Shown here: positions 35,090 through 43,437 of the stretch, piece by piece
Position numbering within the stretch: position 1 is the first letter of the stretch
Layout of the letters: each line of letters opens with the position of its first letter
Assembly (NCBI GenBank): GCA_963822905.1
Contig: CAWGJF010000001.1
Span: forward strand, 248,001-312,000
From: CAWGJF01 sp963822905
Lineage (GTDB): Bacteria > Bacteroidota > Ignavibacteria > Ignavibacteriales > Ignavibacteriaceae
Length of the DNA: 64,000 nucleotides
Direction of reading: 5' to 3'
Notes under the pieces: generated by a model
What the model saw: only the letters and a program-made list of their open reading frames with translations
Database searches by the model: none
What the model was told of the DNA's origin: nothing
Translations under genes and position numbers: made by a program

Positions 35090-37072
35090 GTGAAAAAAAT
35101 TTTTATTGTTTTTTCAATTGTAATTTCATTCGTGGGAATAGCCACAGCACAATGGTCTTCAGACCCATCTGTTAATTTACAGGTTTGTGACGTTACAGGT
35201 GATCAGGCTTTACCAAAAATTGCTTCAACTTCTGATGGTGGATGTTACATATCCTGGTTTGATAACAGGAACGGAAGTTATGCTGTTTATTTACAAAGAC
35301 TCGATGCAATGGGAAATATGCTTTGGACGACAAATGGTCTTCTTATAAGCAACAATCCTCAAAATTCATCTTTGGTTGATTGGGCTATTGCTTCAGACAA
35401 TCACAACAACGCAATTGTAACCTTTACTGACACGAGGGATAACGACAGCTTGCACGCTTTTGCTTATCTTATAGATTCAACCGGAACTTTTGTTTGGGGT
35501 TCAAATGGAATCAGGTTATCAGGAGTTGGTGATTTCCAGCCTAATCCTGTCGCAACACAGACTTCAGATGGTAACTATGTGTTTGCGTGGATCGTTTCAA
35601 CTACACCCGGAGTTATCGCTTTACAAAAAATTTCATTGGCAGGACAAAAAATGTGGGGAACAGATCCTATAATTTATTCAAGCGGAATAACCGAAAATTA
35701 TACTTATGCCGCAGTTGTTCCATCAGATAACGGAAGTGTAATTCTTGAGCACTCAGGTTATACAGGTGGTTTTACAGCACCTTATAAAATTTATGCTCAA
35801 AAATTTGATACTGACGGAAACCCGGTTTGGGGAAGCGGTGGGGTGACTATTCAAAACACAGGAATTCCATTTTATGAACATCCTTTAGTAATAAGTGATA
35901 ACAATAATGGTGCTTTAATAAGCTGGTATGACGACAGGGATATGAATAATTTTTTTAGTTCGTTTGTACAGCATATTTCCTCCAGTGGTACGGTATCGTT
36001 TCCTGTAAATGGTTCGGAAGTTTCCACTACAGGTACAATGCATCATTTATATCCCACAATGGCTTATCTGCCAAACACAGATGAATTGTTTTGCTTCTGG
36101 ATTGAAGAAACTTCTTTGCAGGATCAATTTGCAGTTTACGGACAGAAATTTGATGGTGCGGGAACAAGACAATGGGCAGCAACCGGGATAGCTTTTACAA
36201 CAATGACTTCAAATACTATATTCGGTCCTTACGCACAATCAACTGACACATCTGCTTATGTTATTTATCTCCAGGGTAATGCTTCCGGACTTAACCAGGG
36301 AATAAATGCATTTATGGTAAACACCGATGGAAACTTTTCCTGGAGTCCAAACATTGTTGATATGTCCGATCCTACCAACCAAAAATTGCATTCGGTTACA
36401 ACAATCTCGACTGATAAAGTTGCAAAGATTGCGTGGGAAGATACAAGAAATGATGGCGGCGGAATTTATGCGCAGAATATAAATCCAGATGGAATGCTTG
36501 GTTATGAAGCAACCCCGGTTGAATTAATTTCTTTCACAGGATCACTTGATGGAAATTCAGTTACGTTAAATTGGCAGACAGTAACCGAAATTAATAACCT
36601 TGGATTTGAAATTGAGAAAACCCGGGATGAGAATAATTGGAACAAGACAGGTTTTGTCCAGGGTAATGGTACAAGCACTAATCCTCATTCATATTCTTTT
36701 TCAGATGAAAACCTGAATTCGGGAAAATATAGTTATCGTTTGAAACAAATTGACTACGACGGAACTTACAAGTATATCAATCTTGATGAGAGCTTTACAA
36801 TTCAGCCAGTAGATTTTAGTCTGTCGCAAAATTATCCGAATCCATTCAATCCTTCTACAGTTATAAAGTATTCAATTCCTGAAGTAAGTCGTGTTACAAT
36901 TAAAGTTTATAACATAGTTGGTAAAGAAGTTGCAACGTTGGTAAATGAAAATAAACAGGCAGGGAGTTATGAAGTGAATTTTGATGCATCGCATTTAATA
37001 AGTGGTGTATATTTTTATAAGTTGACGGTTGGCAAATATATTGAAACGAAGAAAATGATGTACCTGAAGTAA
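35090..37072 (+). CDS. Secreted protein with T9SS sorting domain, unknown repeats
   Basis: This 660-residue protein begins with a signal peptide (hydrophobic about 5-20). The start is a GTG, giving MKKIFIVFSIVISFV, and GGAAAG lies about 9 bases upstream. The mature part contains seven to eight repeats of about 55 residues with DNR or DGG motifs (DGGCYISWFDNRNG, NGALISWYDDRDMNN, ARTQW-type Trp-rich strands), suggesting a beta-propeller-like array. The final 180 residues match the cargo genes upstream (ATPVELISFTGSLDGNSVTL, FSLSQNYPNPFNPSTVIKYS). The T9SS type A signal is clear. No enzymatic motif is visible. An intrinsic terminator follows. Confidence 0.88.
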   Translation: MKKIFIVFSIVISFVGIATAQWSSDPSVNLQVCDVTGDQALPKIASTSDGGCYISWFDNRNGSYAVYLQRLDAMGNMLWTTNGLLISNNPQNSSLVDWAIASDNHNNAIVTFTDTRDNDSLHAFAYLIDSTGTFVWGSNGIRLSGVGDFQPNPVATQTSDGNYVFAWIVSTTPGVIALQKISLAGQKMWGTDPIIYSSGITENYTYAAVVPSDNGSVILEHSGYTGGFTAPYKIYAQKFDTDGNPVWGSGGVTIQNTGIPFYEHPLVISDNNNGALISWYDDRDMNNFFSSFVQHISSSGTVSFPVNGSEVSTTGTMHHLYPTMAYLPNTDELFCFWIEETSLQDQFAVYGQKFDGAGTRQWAATGIAFTTMTSNTIFGPYAQSTDTSAYVIYLQGNASGLNQGINAFMVNTDGNFSWSPNIVDMSDPTNQKLHSVTTISTDKVAKIAWEDTRNDGGGIYAQNINPDGMLGYEATPVELISFTGSLDGNSVTLNWQTVTEINNLGFEIEKTRDENNWNKTGFVQGNGTSTNPHSYSFSDENLNSGKYSYRLKQIDYDGTYKYINLDESFTIQPVDFSLSQNYPNPFNPSTVIKYSIPEVSRVTIKVYNIVGKEVATLVNENKQAGSYEVNFDASHLISGVYFYKLTVGKYIETKKMMYLK

Positions 37073-37104
37073 TCTTTACTACTTTAATTATAGAATCTTT
37101 GTTA

Positions 37105-37133
37105 AAGAGCCTTAAAATTAAGGCTCTTTTTTT
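37105..37133 (+). terminator. Intrinsic terminator after the 660-residue cargo gene
   Basis: AAGAGCCTTA (37105-37114) pairs with TAAGGCTCTT (37119-37128) in a perfect 10-bp stem around AAAT, followed by a T-run to 37133. Confidence 0.9.
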
Positions 37134-37227
37134 GTGGTAAAATGTTTATCCGGTTATTTAACTGTTGATTATAAAAAATTAACTTCTAACTTAATTGATA
37201 ATTATTAGGTTAATTATTGGGGATAAA

Positions 37228-38793
37228 ATGAAAATAGTATATACTGCTTTAATTAGCCTGCTGCTTATTTCAAATACTTGTGCACAATGGTTCTGGCAGA
37301 ATTCATCTCCACCTAATGGCCTGTATGGATCAATATGTTTTGTTGATTCTAATTATGGCTGGGTTGCTGGTTCGGATCTTGGAAATAATAGGGGAATAAT
37401 TAGCAGAACAACCAATGGAGGCACAAGTTGGGAAATTGAATCTTATGATGATTTTTGGTCAATATTTTCCATCTGCTTTGTTGATTCGCTAACGGGCTGG
37501 GCAGTAGGTCAGAATAATCCCGATACTTTTCAGGTTTATGGTAACTTTATATACAAAAGTAGAAATGGCGGTAAAGATTGGTTTAGACAACCGGTCATAT
37601 CAGATAAATCGTTCTTTGGTGTTGAATTTATTAATCCCGATACAGGCTGGGCAGTAGGGGGTGACATAATTAAAACAACTGATGGGGGTAATTCCTGGCA
37701 AGTTCAACTAAGTGATTCAATTGGGTTAGGCTCAGTTAATTTTATTAATTCTGATATCGGGTGGGTTGTTGGAAATAATGCTGTAATCTTGAATACAACG
37801 AATGGAGGTTCAAACTGGATATATCAAGGAAACCAAACAGGCAGCTGGTTAACTTCTGTAAAATTTATAAATGAAAATATTGGCTGGACGGTTGGAGGCT
37901 CAGGCAGGATTTTCAAGACCATTGACGGTGGAATTAACTGGCTGCTGCAAAGAGAGAGTCCTATTACTAACGAAGTTTTATATTCAGTTACGTTCGTAAA
38001 TGAAAACTATGGATGGACTGTAGGGTATAATATTGATAACCCAGAGCAATATATTGTATTAAAAACAACAAATGGCGGCAGTTCGTGGGAAGAGCAAACA
38101 CTTCCAGATAATCCTCTTTCTTGTGCAGTATTATTTATTGATGAAAATACCGGGTGGATATCAGGTTATGAAGGAGCAATTTTAAAAACAACTAACGGTG
38201 GTGCCGTTCCTGTAGAGCTATACAATTTCAGTGCTTCTGTAAATGATAATGATGTTAAGTTGATTTGGTCAACTGCAAGTGAAACAAATAATCAGGGGTT
38301 CGAAGTCCAGAGAAAAACAAATTCTCCAAAACTATATCGAGATGAAAACTTAGGTGAATGGAAACAAATTGGTTTTGTTAAAGGATATGGAACTACTTCA
38401 GAAAGCAAACAGTATTCATATACTGATAAAGATTTACAACAAGGAAAATATAGTTATAGACTCAAACAAATAGATTATGATGGATCATTCATACACTCAA
38501 AAGAAGTTGAAGTTATTTTGGGTGTACCGGATAAATTTGCGTTGTACCAGAATTATCCTAATCCTTTTAATCCTTATACAAGTATTGAATATCAAATTCC
38601 GGTAGATTCAAAAGTATCATTGGTTGTTTATAATATTCTCGGTGAACAGGTAACTACTTTAGTGAATGAAAAACAATCTGCGGGGGTATACACATTAAAG
38701 TTTGATGCAAATAAATTATCAAGTGGAGTTTATCTATATAAAATAAATGCCGGAACTTTCACTCAAACGAAAAAGATGATTTTGATAAAATAA
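37228..38793 (+). CDS. Secreted Ycf48-like/BNR repeat protein with T9SS sorting domain
   Basis: I place the start at the ATG at 37228 because GGGGATAAA precedes it. A TTG at 37195 in the same frame gives a less usual beginning. The 521-residue product has a signal peptide (MKIVYTALISLLLISNTCAQ). It then has about seven Ycf48-like repeats with the pattern VNFINSDIGWVVGN...LNTTNGGSNW. They resemble photosystem assembly factor and BNR propellers. The C-terminal part is the same linker plus T9SS type A domain (VPVELYNFSASVNDNDVKLI, YPNPFNPYTSIEYQ). In the usual FNPST the Ser is replaced by Tyr, a tolerated variation. A terminator follows. Confidence 0.88.
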   Translation: MKIVYTALISLLLISNTCAQWFWQNSSPPNGLYGSICFVDSNYGWVAGSDLGNNRGIISRTTNGGTSWEIESYDDFWSIFSICFVDSLTGWAVGQNNPDTFQVYGNFIYKSRNGGKDWFRQPVISDKSFFGVEFINPDTGWAVGGDIIKTTDGGNSWQVQLSDSIGLGSVNFINSDIGWVVGNNAVILNTTNGGSNWIYQGNQTGSWLTSVKFINENIGWTVGGSGRIFKTIDGGINWLLQRESPITNEVLYSVTFVNENYGWTVGYNIDNPEQYIVLKTTNGGSSWEEQTLPDNPLSCAVLFIDENTGWISGYEGAILKTTNGGAVPVELYNFSASVNDNDVKLIWSTASETNNQGFEVQRKTNSPKLYRDENLGEWKQIGFVKGYGTTSESKQYSYTDKDLQQGKYSYRLKQIDYDGSFIHSKEVEVILGVPDKFALYQNYPNPFNPYTSIEYQIPVDSKVSLVVYNILGEQVTTLVNEKQSAGVYTLKFDANKLSSGVYLYKINAGTFTQTKKMILIK

Positions 38794-38802
38794 ATTAATA
38801 TA

Positions 38803-38833
38803 GAGCGGGTCACCGACTCGCTCTTATTTTTCC
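38803..38833 (+). terminator. Intrinsic terminator after the Ycf48-like cargo gene
   Basis: GAGCGGGTC (38803-38811) pairs with GACTCGCTC (38815-38823), with one G-T mispair, and a T-rich run (TTATTTTT) follows. Confidence 0.75.
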
Positions 38834-39133
38834 AGTCTGTCACTTTACTTTTATAATGGGATTTAATAATATTTTCATTCTTTTAAGAAATGTCTATTGA
38901 TAATAATAAAGGGCTTCTAACCATTACCTGGAAATAATTCATACCTTCTCAGTTTAATTAAGAACTACTGTTCTCTATCACCAACCTTTTTTTGATCCAA
39001 TATTAGCATTTACTCAGACGACTTTTAATAAAAATAAAATTAATTGTCACTTTGTATGTTATCACACACACTATTTATTCAGACGACAAAATTTTGTTAA
39101 AAAAACATATTATAATCAAAAACGGAGAACCCA
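38834..39133. promoter_or_regulatory. Noncoding 300-bp leader with a repeated TCAGACGAC
   Basis: I see no gene here. The nonamer TCAGACGAC occurs twice, at 39014-39022 and 39079-39087 (65 bp apart), upstream of the DUF5666 cargo gene. Both lie in otherwise AT-rich DNA, so they may be paired sites for a regulator, possibly the LytTR protein upstream. The gene has an AACGGAGAACCC ribosome region near its ATG at 39134. Confidence 0.35.
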
Positions 39134-40312
39134 ATGAAAACACACTCTTCAATTTACAACGAAACTTACTTCAATTTTAGTAAGCGGTTCCTGGTTCTTT
39201 TCTTTATTCTTTTCTCTTCAATTAATTTATTTGCAAGCTACGATATTGAATTAACAGGCAATATAACTGAATTAGGGGAAGACTATCTAATCGTCCAGAA
39301 CACAACATTTTATGTTGATGAAAATACTGAGTTCAGGGGAAGACATGGTGATCATGTGACATTTTCTTTCTTCCAGCTAAATGATCTTGTTGAGGTACGG
39401 GGAGACAGCCGTGGAGACGGCACTTACACTGCGTCAAGAGTAAGAGCTGAAGATGGAATTGAAAATGAAGATGAAATAGAAATTACCGGTTACGTGACCG
39501 ATCTCGGTACTGACTTTTTCGTGATTGATGATAATACTTTTTATGTTGATGAAAATACCGAATACAGGGGAAGGCACGGGGATCCTTTCTCTTTTGAACA
39601 AATTGAAGTCGGAACATTGCTTGAAGTTAAAGCTACAATGCAAACTGGTGGAAGTATTCTTGCAACCAGGGTTAATTTAGAAGATGATAATGAACATGGC
39701 GAAGAAGTTGAAGTAACAGGGATAATTGACAGTATTACAACCAACAGTATTATTCTTGGTCAGTGGGAATTTTTTGTAGATAACCAAACAGAAATTTTGG
39801 ATGACAATCATCAGCCAATAACATTTGGTGATCTTAATGTCGGGGACAAAGTTGAAGTAAAAGCATCTCTCCAGGTTGACAGCTCCTACCTCGCATCAAG
39901 AATAAAATTAGAAGATGAACACGAAAACGAAATTGAATTCACTGCACAGATTGAAAGCATAGACGGCAGCAATATTACGATCGGGGGAATTACTTTCACG
40001 ACTGATTCAAACACTGTCTTTCTTGATCATAGCAGGCAGCCAATAACAATTGATGATCTTTCTGCTGGAATGTTTGTAGAAGTTAAAGGATTTAAAAATC
40101 CTGACGAAACTTATTATGCAACCAGGATAAAGATTGAAGACTTTGTCCAGCACGAAATAGAAATTAAAGGAAACATTACAGAATTGAATTCTGATAATTT
40201 TGTTGTTAATGGAATTACATTCAGCGTTGACAGTACAACACATATATTTGATCATATGAATAACCCGATACAGTATTCTGATCTTGCTTTAGGTGACCTT
40301 GATGGAAGTTAA
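39134..40312 (+). CDS. Secreted DUF5666 repeat protein, N-terminal part of a frameshifted gene
   Basis: This 392-codon frame has a long signal segment (about 16-36) and five DUF5666 repeats of about 70-75 residues. Each has a core like ITELGEDYLIVQNTTFYVDE, and most end in a VEVKxxxxxxGTYxAxRVxxED-type strand. The fifth repeat breaks at LALGDLDGS-stop. The next frame begins in the middle of the same repeat, as DLMEVKGNRTG. Removing one base from CCTTGATGG (near 40299-40307) would restore one 658-residue protein. The seven-fold repeat number (counting both parts) is unusual. DUF5666 function is unknown. Confidence 0.75.
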   Translation: MKTHSSIYNETYFNFSKRFLVLFFILFSSINLFASYDIELTGNITELGEDYLIVQNTTFYVDENTEFRGRHGDHVTFSFFQLNDLVEVRGDSRGDGTYTASRVRAEDGIENEDEIEITGYVTDLGTDFFVIDDNTFYVDENTEYRGRHGDPFSFEQIEVGTLLEVKATMQTGGSILATRVNLEDDNEHGEEVEVTGIIDSITTNSIILGQWEFFVDNQTEILDDNHQPITFGDLNVGDKVEVKASLQVDSSYLASRIKLEDEHENEIEFTAQIESIDGSNITIGGITFTTDSNTVFLDHSRQPITIDDLSAGMFVEVKGFKNPDETYYATRIKIEDFVQHEIEIKGNITELNSDNFVVNGITFSVDSTTHIFDHMNNPIQYSDLALGDLDGS

Positions 40313-41111
40313 AGGTAACAGGACGGGTGAAACAACTGCCCATGCAACAAGAATAAAACTTGAAGGAAATGAAGACATAGAAGTGTTCGGAAAAATAACA
40401 GCTATAAACTCAGACAATATTGAGTTGAACAGGTTAACAATTTTTGTAAATGAAAATACCGTTTATCTCAATCATGCCGGTCAGCCGATTGCATTTGAAG
40501 ATTTAAGTGTTGATCTTTTTGTAGTAGTAAAGATGATTAAAAACCCGGATAACACATTCACTGCTCTTAGAATTAAAATTGAAGACGGACTTAGTTTTTC
40601 AAAGCTGAATGGTTTTGTAACAAGTCTAACCGGTGCATCTATTCAGCTTCCATCAGGTTTATATTCAATTACAAACCAGACCTCGGTCATCGACAACAAC
40701 TTTAACTTTGTAAATATAAATCAGCTAAGTGTCGGACAGCAGGTAGTTGTATGGTCAACAATTGATCCTTTGTCAAACAGGACTGCGCTGCAATTACAAT
40801 TGATTACAAACTCACCAACGGTTGTTGAGAATAATAATGCCGTTGTAAATGAGTTTGCACTTAAGCAGAATTATCCAAACCCGTTCAATCCTTCAACAGT
40901 TATTTCATTTACAATTACTTCGAGCCAACTTGTAACATTAAAAGTTTACAATGCAATTGGCGAAGAAGTAAGAACGCTTATTAACTCAGGTCTTGCAAAA
41001 GGAACATACAACATTAATTTTAATGCAGCCGGACTCAGTTCAGGAATGTACTTCTACAGGCTTGAAAGCGGAAGTCAGGTTCAGGTTAAAAAAATGATGC
41101 TTCTTAAATAG
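40293..41111 (+). CDS. C-terminal part of the frameshifted DUF5666 T9SS cargo gene
   Basis: The 272-codon frame overlaps the previous one by 20 bases and has no ribosome site. From MEVKGNRTGETTAHATRIKL it completes repeat five and adds repeats six and seven. It then ends in a T9SS type A domain (FALKQNYPNPFNPSTVISFT, then SSGMYFYRLESGS). The last 117 bases (40995-41111) are identical to 43158-43274 of the 414-codon cargo gene. Two separate products are unlikely to be functional, so I interpret the pair as one broken gene or an assembly error. Confidence 0.72.
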   Translation: MTLMEVKGNRTGETTAHATRIKLEGNEDIEVFGKITAINSDNIELNRLTIFVNENTVYLNHAGQPIAFEDLSVDLFVVVKMIKNPDNTFTALRIKIEDGLSFSKLNGFVTSLTGASIQLPSGLYSITNQTSVIDNNFNFVNINQLSVGQQVVVWSTIDPLSNRTALQLQLITNSPTVVENNNAVVNEFALKQNYPNPFNPSTVISFTITSSQLVTLKVYNAIGEEVRTLINSGLAKGTYNINFNAAGLSSGMYFYRLESGSQVQVKKMMLLK

Positions 41112-41136
41112 TCTATCTCTCCTTATGCCCCAATGG

Positions 41137-41162
41137 AGGCGGTCCGCAAGGATCGCCTTTAT
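41137..41162 (+). terminator. Intrinsic terminator after the DUF5666 gene
   Basis: AGGCGGTCC (41137-41145) pairs with GGATCGCCT (41150-41158) with one mismatch around a GCAA loop, followed by TT. The sequence is partly shared with the terminator after the next T9SS gene. Confidence 0.65.
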
Positions 41163-41237
41163 CAAAATTTGAGAAGTAATGGAAGAAATTCAAAAAAATT
41201 AAGTTTTAAATAAATAGAAAGAGAAAGGAAACAGATT

Positions 41238-41444
41238 ATGAAAAAGAATGTTGGAAGTGTGGACAGAGTTATCAGAGTAATACTTGGTCTTGCCCTTATT
41301 GTATTTGCGGTTATTACAAAAAACTGGTGGGGCTTTATTGGAATAGTTCTAATTCTGACTGCAATGATGAGTTATTGTCCTGTATACAGCTTGTTGAGAG
41401 TTTCGACCAAAACAAAAATAGAAACTGAAAAACTAAATCTTTAA
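41238..41444 (+). CDS. DUF2892 (YgaP-like) small membrane protein
   Basis: This 68-residue protein matches the DUF2892 family, whose members start close to MKKNVGSVDRVIRVILGLAL and carry two membrane segments joined by GFIGIVLI. It is widespread, membrane-embedded and of unknown function. Family members often sit beside rhodanese domains. The GxxCP-type ending is present as YCPVYSLLRV. It has AAAGGAAA as a ribosome site and lies just after the DUF5666 terminator, 43 bases upstream of a haem-binding lipoprotein gene, so they may be co-transcribed. Confidence 0.85.
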   Translation: MKKNVGSVDRVIRVILGLALIVFAVITKNWWGFIGIVLILTAMMSYCPVYSLLRVSTKTKIETEKLNL

Positions 41445-41487
41445 AAAATTTTTATAATATATGTGTTATAACACGGGAAGTAATAAA

Positions 41488-41913
41488 ATGAAGATAGGAA
41501 AAATTTATTTGTTTTTAATCCTGGCTGTAATTGTTGTCATTCTTATTTCATGTTCGAAGGATCAGCCCACTGAACCTTCTCAGCCGCTAAACAATTCACC
41601 GCAAGCAAAGTTCAGTGATATAGCGGCAAAAGTTTTTATCAGATGTACTGATCCGCAATGTCATTCAACCGTCGGAAACCAGGGCAATCTTGTTCTTCAA
41701 TCAAGTGTAGCATATTCAAATCTTGTAAATGTTCAAAGTGTGCTTTTTCCTTCTTTCAAAAGAGTAGAACCGTTTAATAGCGCAAATAGTTTAATAATAA
41801 AAATTCTGAGAGGGGAAGTATCACCCAGAATGCCTTTGGATAGAAATCCACTTCCGGCTGAAACAATTGACAGCATTGCAAAGTGGATAGACCTGGGAGC
41901 CTTAAATAATTAA
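41488..41913 (+). CDS. Cytochrome c-like lipoprotein with a CX4CH motif
   Basis: I place the start at the ATG at 41488 with GGGAAG as ribosome site. An upstream in-frame ATG at 41461 would add nine unrelated residues. The 141-residue lipoprotein begins MKIGKIYLFLILAVIVVILI followed by SCSKD (lipobox ISC-S). The mature part holds CTDPQCH, a CX4CH haem-binding motif one residue longer than the normal CXXCH form by two positions, and a candidate Met in MPLDRNPL. It ends KWIDLGA, typical of small c-type domains. Electron transfer at the periplasmic face is plausible but not proven. The unusual spacing needs confirmation. Confidence 0.65.
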   Translation: MKIGKIYLFLILAVIVVILISCSKDQPTEPSQPLNNSPQAKFSDIAAKVFIRCTDPQCHSTVGNQGNLVLQSSVAYSNLVNVQSVLFPSFKRVEPFNSANSLIIKILRGEVSPRMPLDRNPLPAETIDSIAKWIDLGALNN

Positions 41914-41935
41914 TAATTTAATAAAAGGAGCTGTT

Positions 41936-43180
41936 ATGAATAGAAGATTTATAAACTTGCTGTTTCTGATTATTGTTGCTTTTTCAAATATTCAATTTGC
42001 CTCTGTTCTGCATGAAAATGTCACAATAAATTTTACGAATATGACCCCGCATCTTAATCAGAATTTATATCTCAGGGTCGTAGACAAAAGCAATCTTAAA
42101 GAAACCGGTAGAGTAACAACACTGATTTCATCTGCAAATTTCAGTGTAACTCTTCCTGCAGTAGAAATAGGCGGGAGTTACTTTGTAGATTTTTTTGCTG
42201 ATTTTAATTCAAATGGCAAATATGATGCACCACCCACAGATCATGCCTGGAGATTGGAACTTAATAACGCTCTTGGAAATGATACACTAAACTTTTCCCA
42301 TAATGCAAACTTTACAGATATCAAATGGCAAAACATCTTAACTATTAATTTTGATGGAATGACACCGCACATCGGACAAATGCTTGAGATAAAACTTGAG
42401 AATAGTACAACAGAAAAAGAAATTGGAAGAGTGAAGATTGCTTCGGTCCCATCGGCCTCTTTTCCTGTTCAGATAATAGGACTTATCGATCCTGGTGATT
42501 ACAGCATAGAGTTTTATGCTGATGTAAACGGGAACGGAATTTATGATGTGCCGCCAACCGATCACGCGTGGAAAGTAGGCTTCAACTACACCGGGGGAGA
42601 TGCCGAGGTTAACTTTACTCACAATACAAACTTCACAGACATACAGTGGAAATATTTATTAACTGTAAACTTTCTTTTAATGACTCCACATGTTGGTGAA
42701 TTGTTTGAACTGCGTGTTGTAAAAGTTGAAAACCAGGAAGAAGTTGGAAGAATAACTTTGCCGGAAGTTCTTGTTCCGAATTTCACGGTATATGTTCCGG
42801 GTTTTGATTTAAGCCAAGACTATAACATTGATTTTTACGCTGATCATAACGGCAACGGTGTTTATGATGCCCCGCCTGTTGATCATGCGTGGAGACTGAC
42901 TTTTAATTCTCCCAACGGAGATTTTGTTGCAGACTTTACACACAATACAAATTTTACGGATATCCAATGGCCCAATGCAACAGGAGTTAATGACGAACAA
43001 AATGTTGTTGATAAATATTCTCTTGAACAAAACTATCCGAACCCGTTTAATCCTTCAACAGTAATTTCCTTTACAATTCCTTCCAATCAATTTGTGACAT
43101 TAAAAGTTTATAATACGATTGGAGAAGAAGTAAGAACGCTTATTAACTCGGATCTTAGCAAAAGGAACATACAACATTAA
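41936..43180 (+). CDS. Secreted protein with three-fold repeat and (frameshifted) T9SS domain
   Basis: This 414-codon frame has a signal segment and three tandem repeats of about 105 residues (LTINFDGMTPHIGQMLEIKL, then GDYSIEFYADVNGNGIYD, then DHAWK), each ending in HNTNFTDIQW. A short DVNGNGIYD-type motif in each could bind Ca. The T9SS type A domain starts (YSLEQNYPNPFNPSTVISFT), but the frame shifts at TLINSDLSKRNIQH-stop. The missing end lies in the next frame to 43274, and 43158-43274 equals the end of the DUF5666 gene. A single base excess near 43155-43164 explains it. No enzyme motif is visible. Confidence 0.78.
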   Translation: MNRRFINLLFLIIVAFSNIQFASVLHENVTINFTNMTPHLNQNLYLRVVDKSNLKETGRVTTLISSANFSVTLPAVEIGGSYFVDFFADFNSNGKYDAPPTDHAWRLELNNALGNDTLNFSHNANFTDIKWQNILTINFDGMTPHIGQMLEIKLENSTTEKEIGRVKIASVPSASFPVQIIGLIDPGDYSIEFYADVNGNGIYDVPPTDHAWKVGFNYTGGDAEVNFTHNTNFTDIQWKYLLTVNFLLMTPHVGELFELRVVKVENQEEVGRITLPEVLVPNFTVYVPGFDLSQDYNIDFYADHNGNGVYDAPPVDHAWRLTFNSPNGDFVADFTHNTNFTDIQWPNATGVNDEQNVVDKYSLEQNYPNPFNPSTVISFTIPSNQFVTLKVYNTIGEEVRTLINSDLSKRNIQH

Positions 43181-43274
43181 TTTTAATGCAGCCGGACTCA
43201 GTTCAGGAATGTACTTCTACAGGCTTGAAAGCGGAAGTCAGGTTCAGGTTAAAAAAATGATGCTTCTTAAATAG
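43155..43274 (+). pseudogene. Out-of-frame 3' end of the T9SS cargo gene, 117 bases identical to the DUF5666 gene end
   Basis: The sequence 43158-43274 is identical to 40995-41111 over all 117 bases, up to and including the stop. It encodes the missing GTYNINFNAAGLSSGMYFY part of the sorting domain. The frame is lost in the gene that leads into it because of one extra base before position 43158. Identity over a fast-changing secreted domain suggests recent gene conversion or duplication. Confidence 0.8.
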
Positions 43275-43307
43275 TTTCGCTCTCTCCCCTCCCTAAAATC
43301 CCGGGTG

Positions 43308-43340
43308 AAGGCGGTTTGTCAGGACCGCCTTTGCCTTTTT
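43308..43340 (+). terminator. Intrinsic terminator after the three-repeat T9SS gene
   Basis: AAGGCGGT (43308-43315) pairs with ACCGCCTT (43324-43331), with a further T-rich stretch (TTGCCTTTTT) downstream. Confidence 0.8.
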
Positions 43341-43437
43341 ATATATATTCTTTTAATGTTTCCGGAATAATAAGATAGAATTCGGGATAATAAATTAATT
43401 ATCAGCTTAGGTAGGCTGAAATGAAAAAGATACTTGT

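Noticed and set aside
37195..37227. TTG start for the Ycf48-like gene
   Set aside because: The ATG at 37228 has a clear ribosome site (GGGGATAAA) and starts a standard signal peptide.
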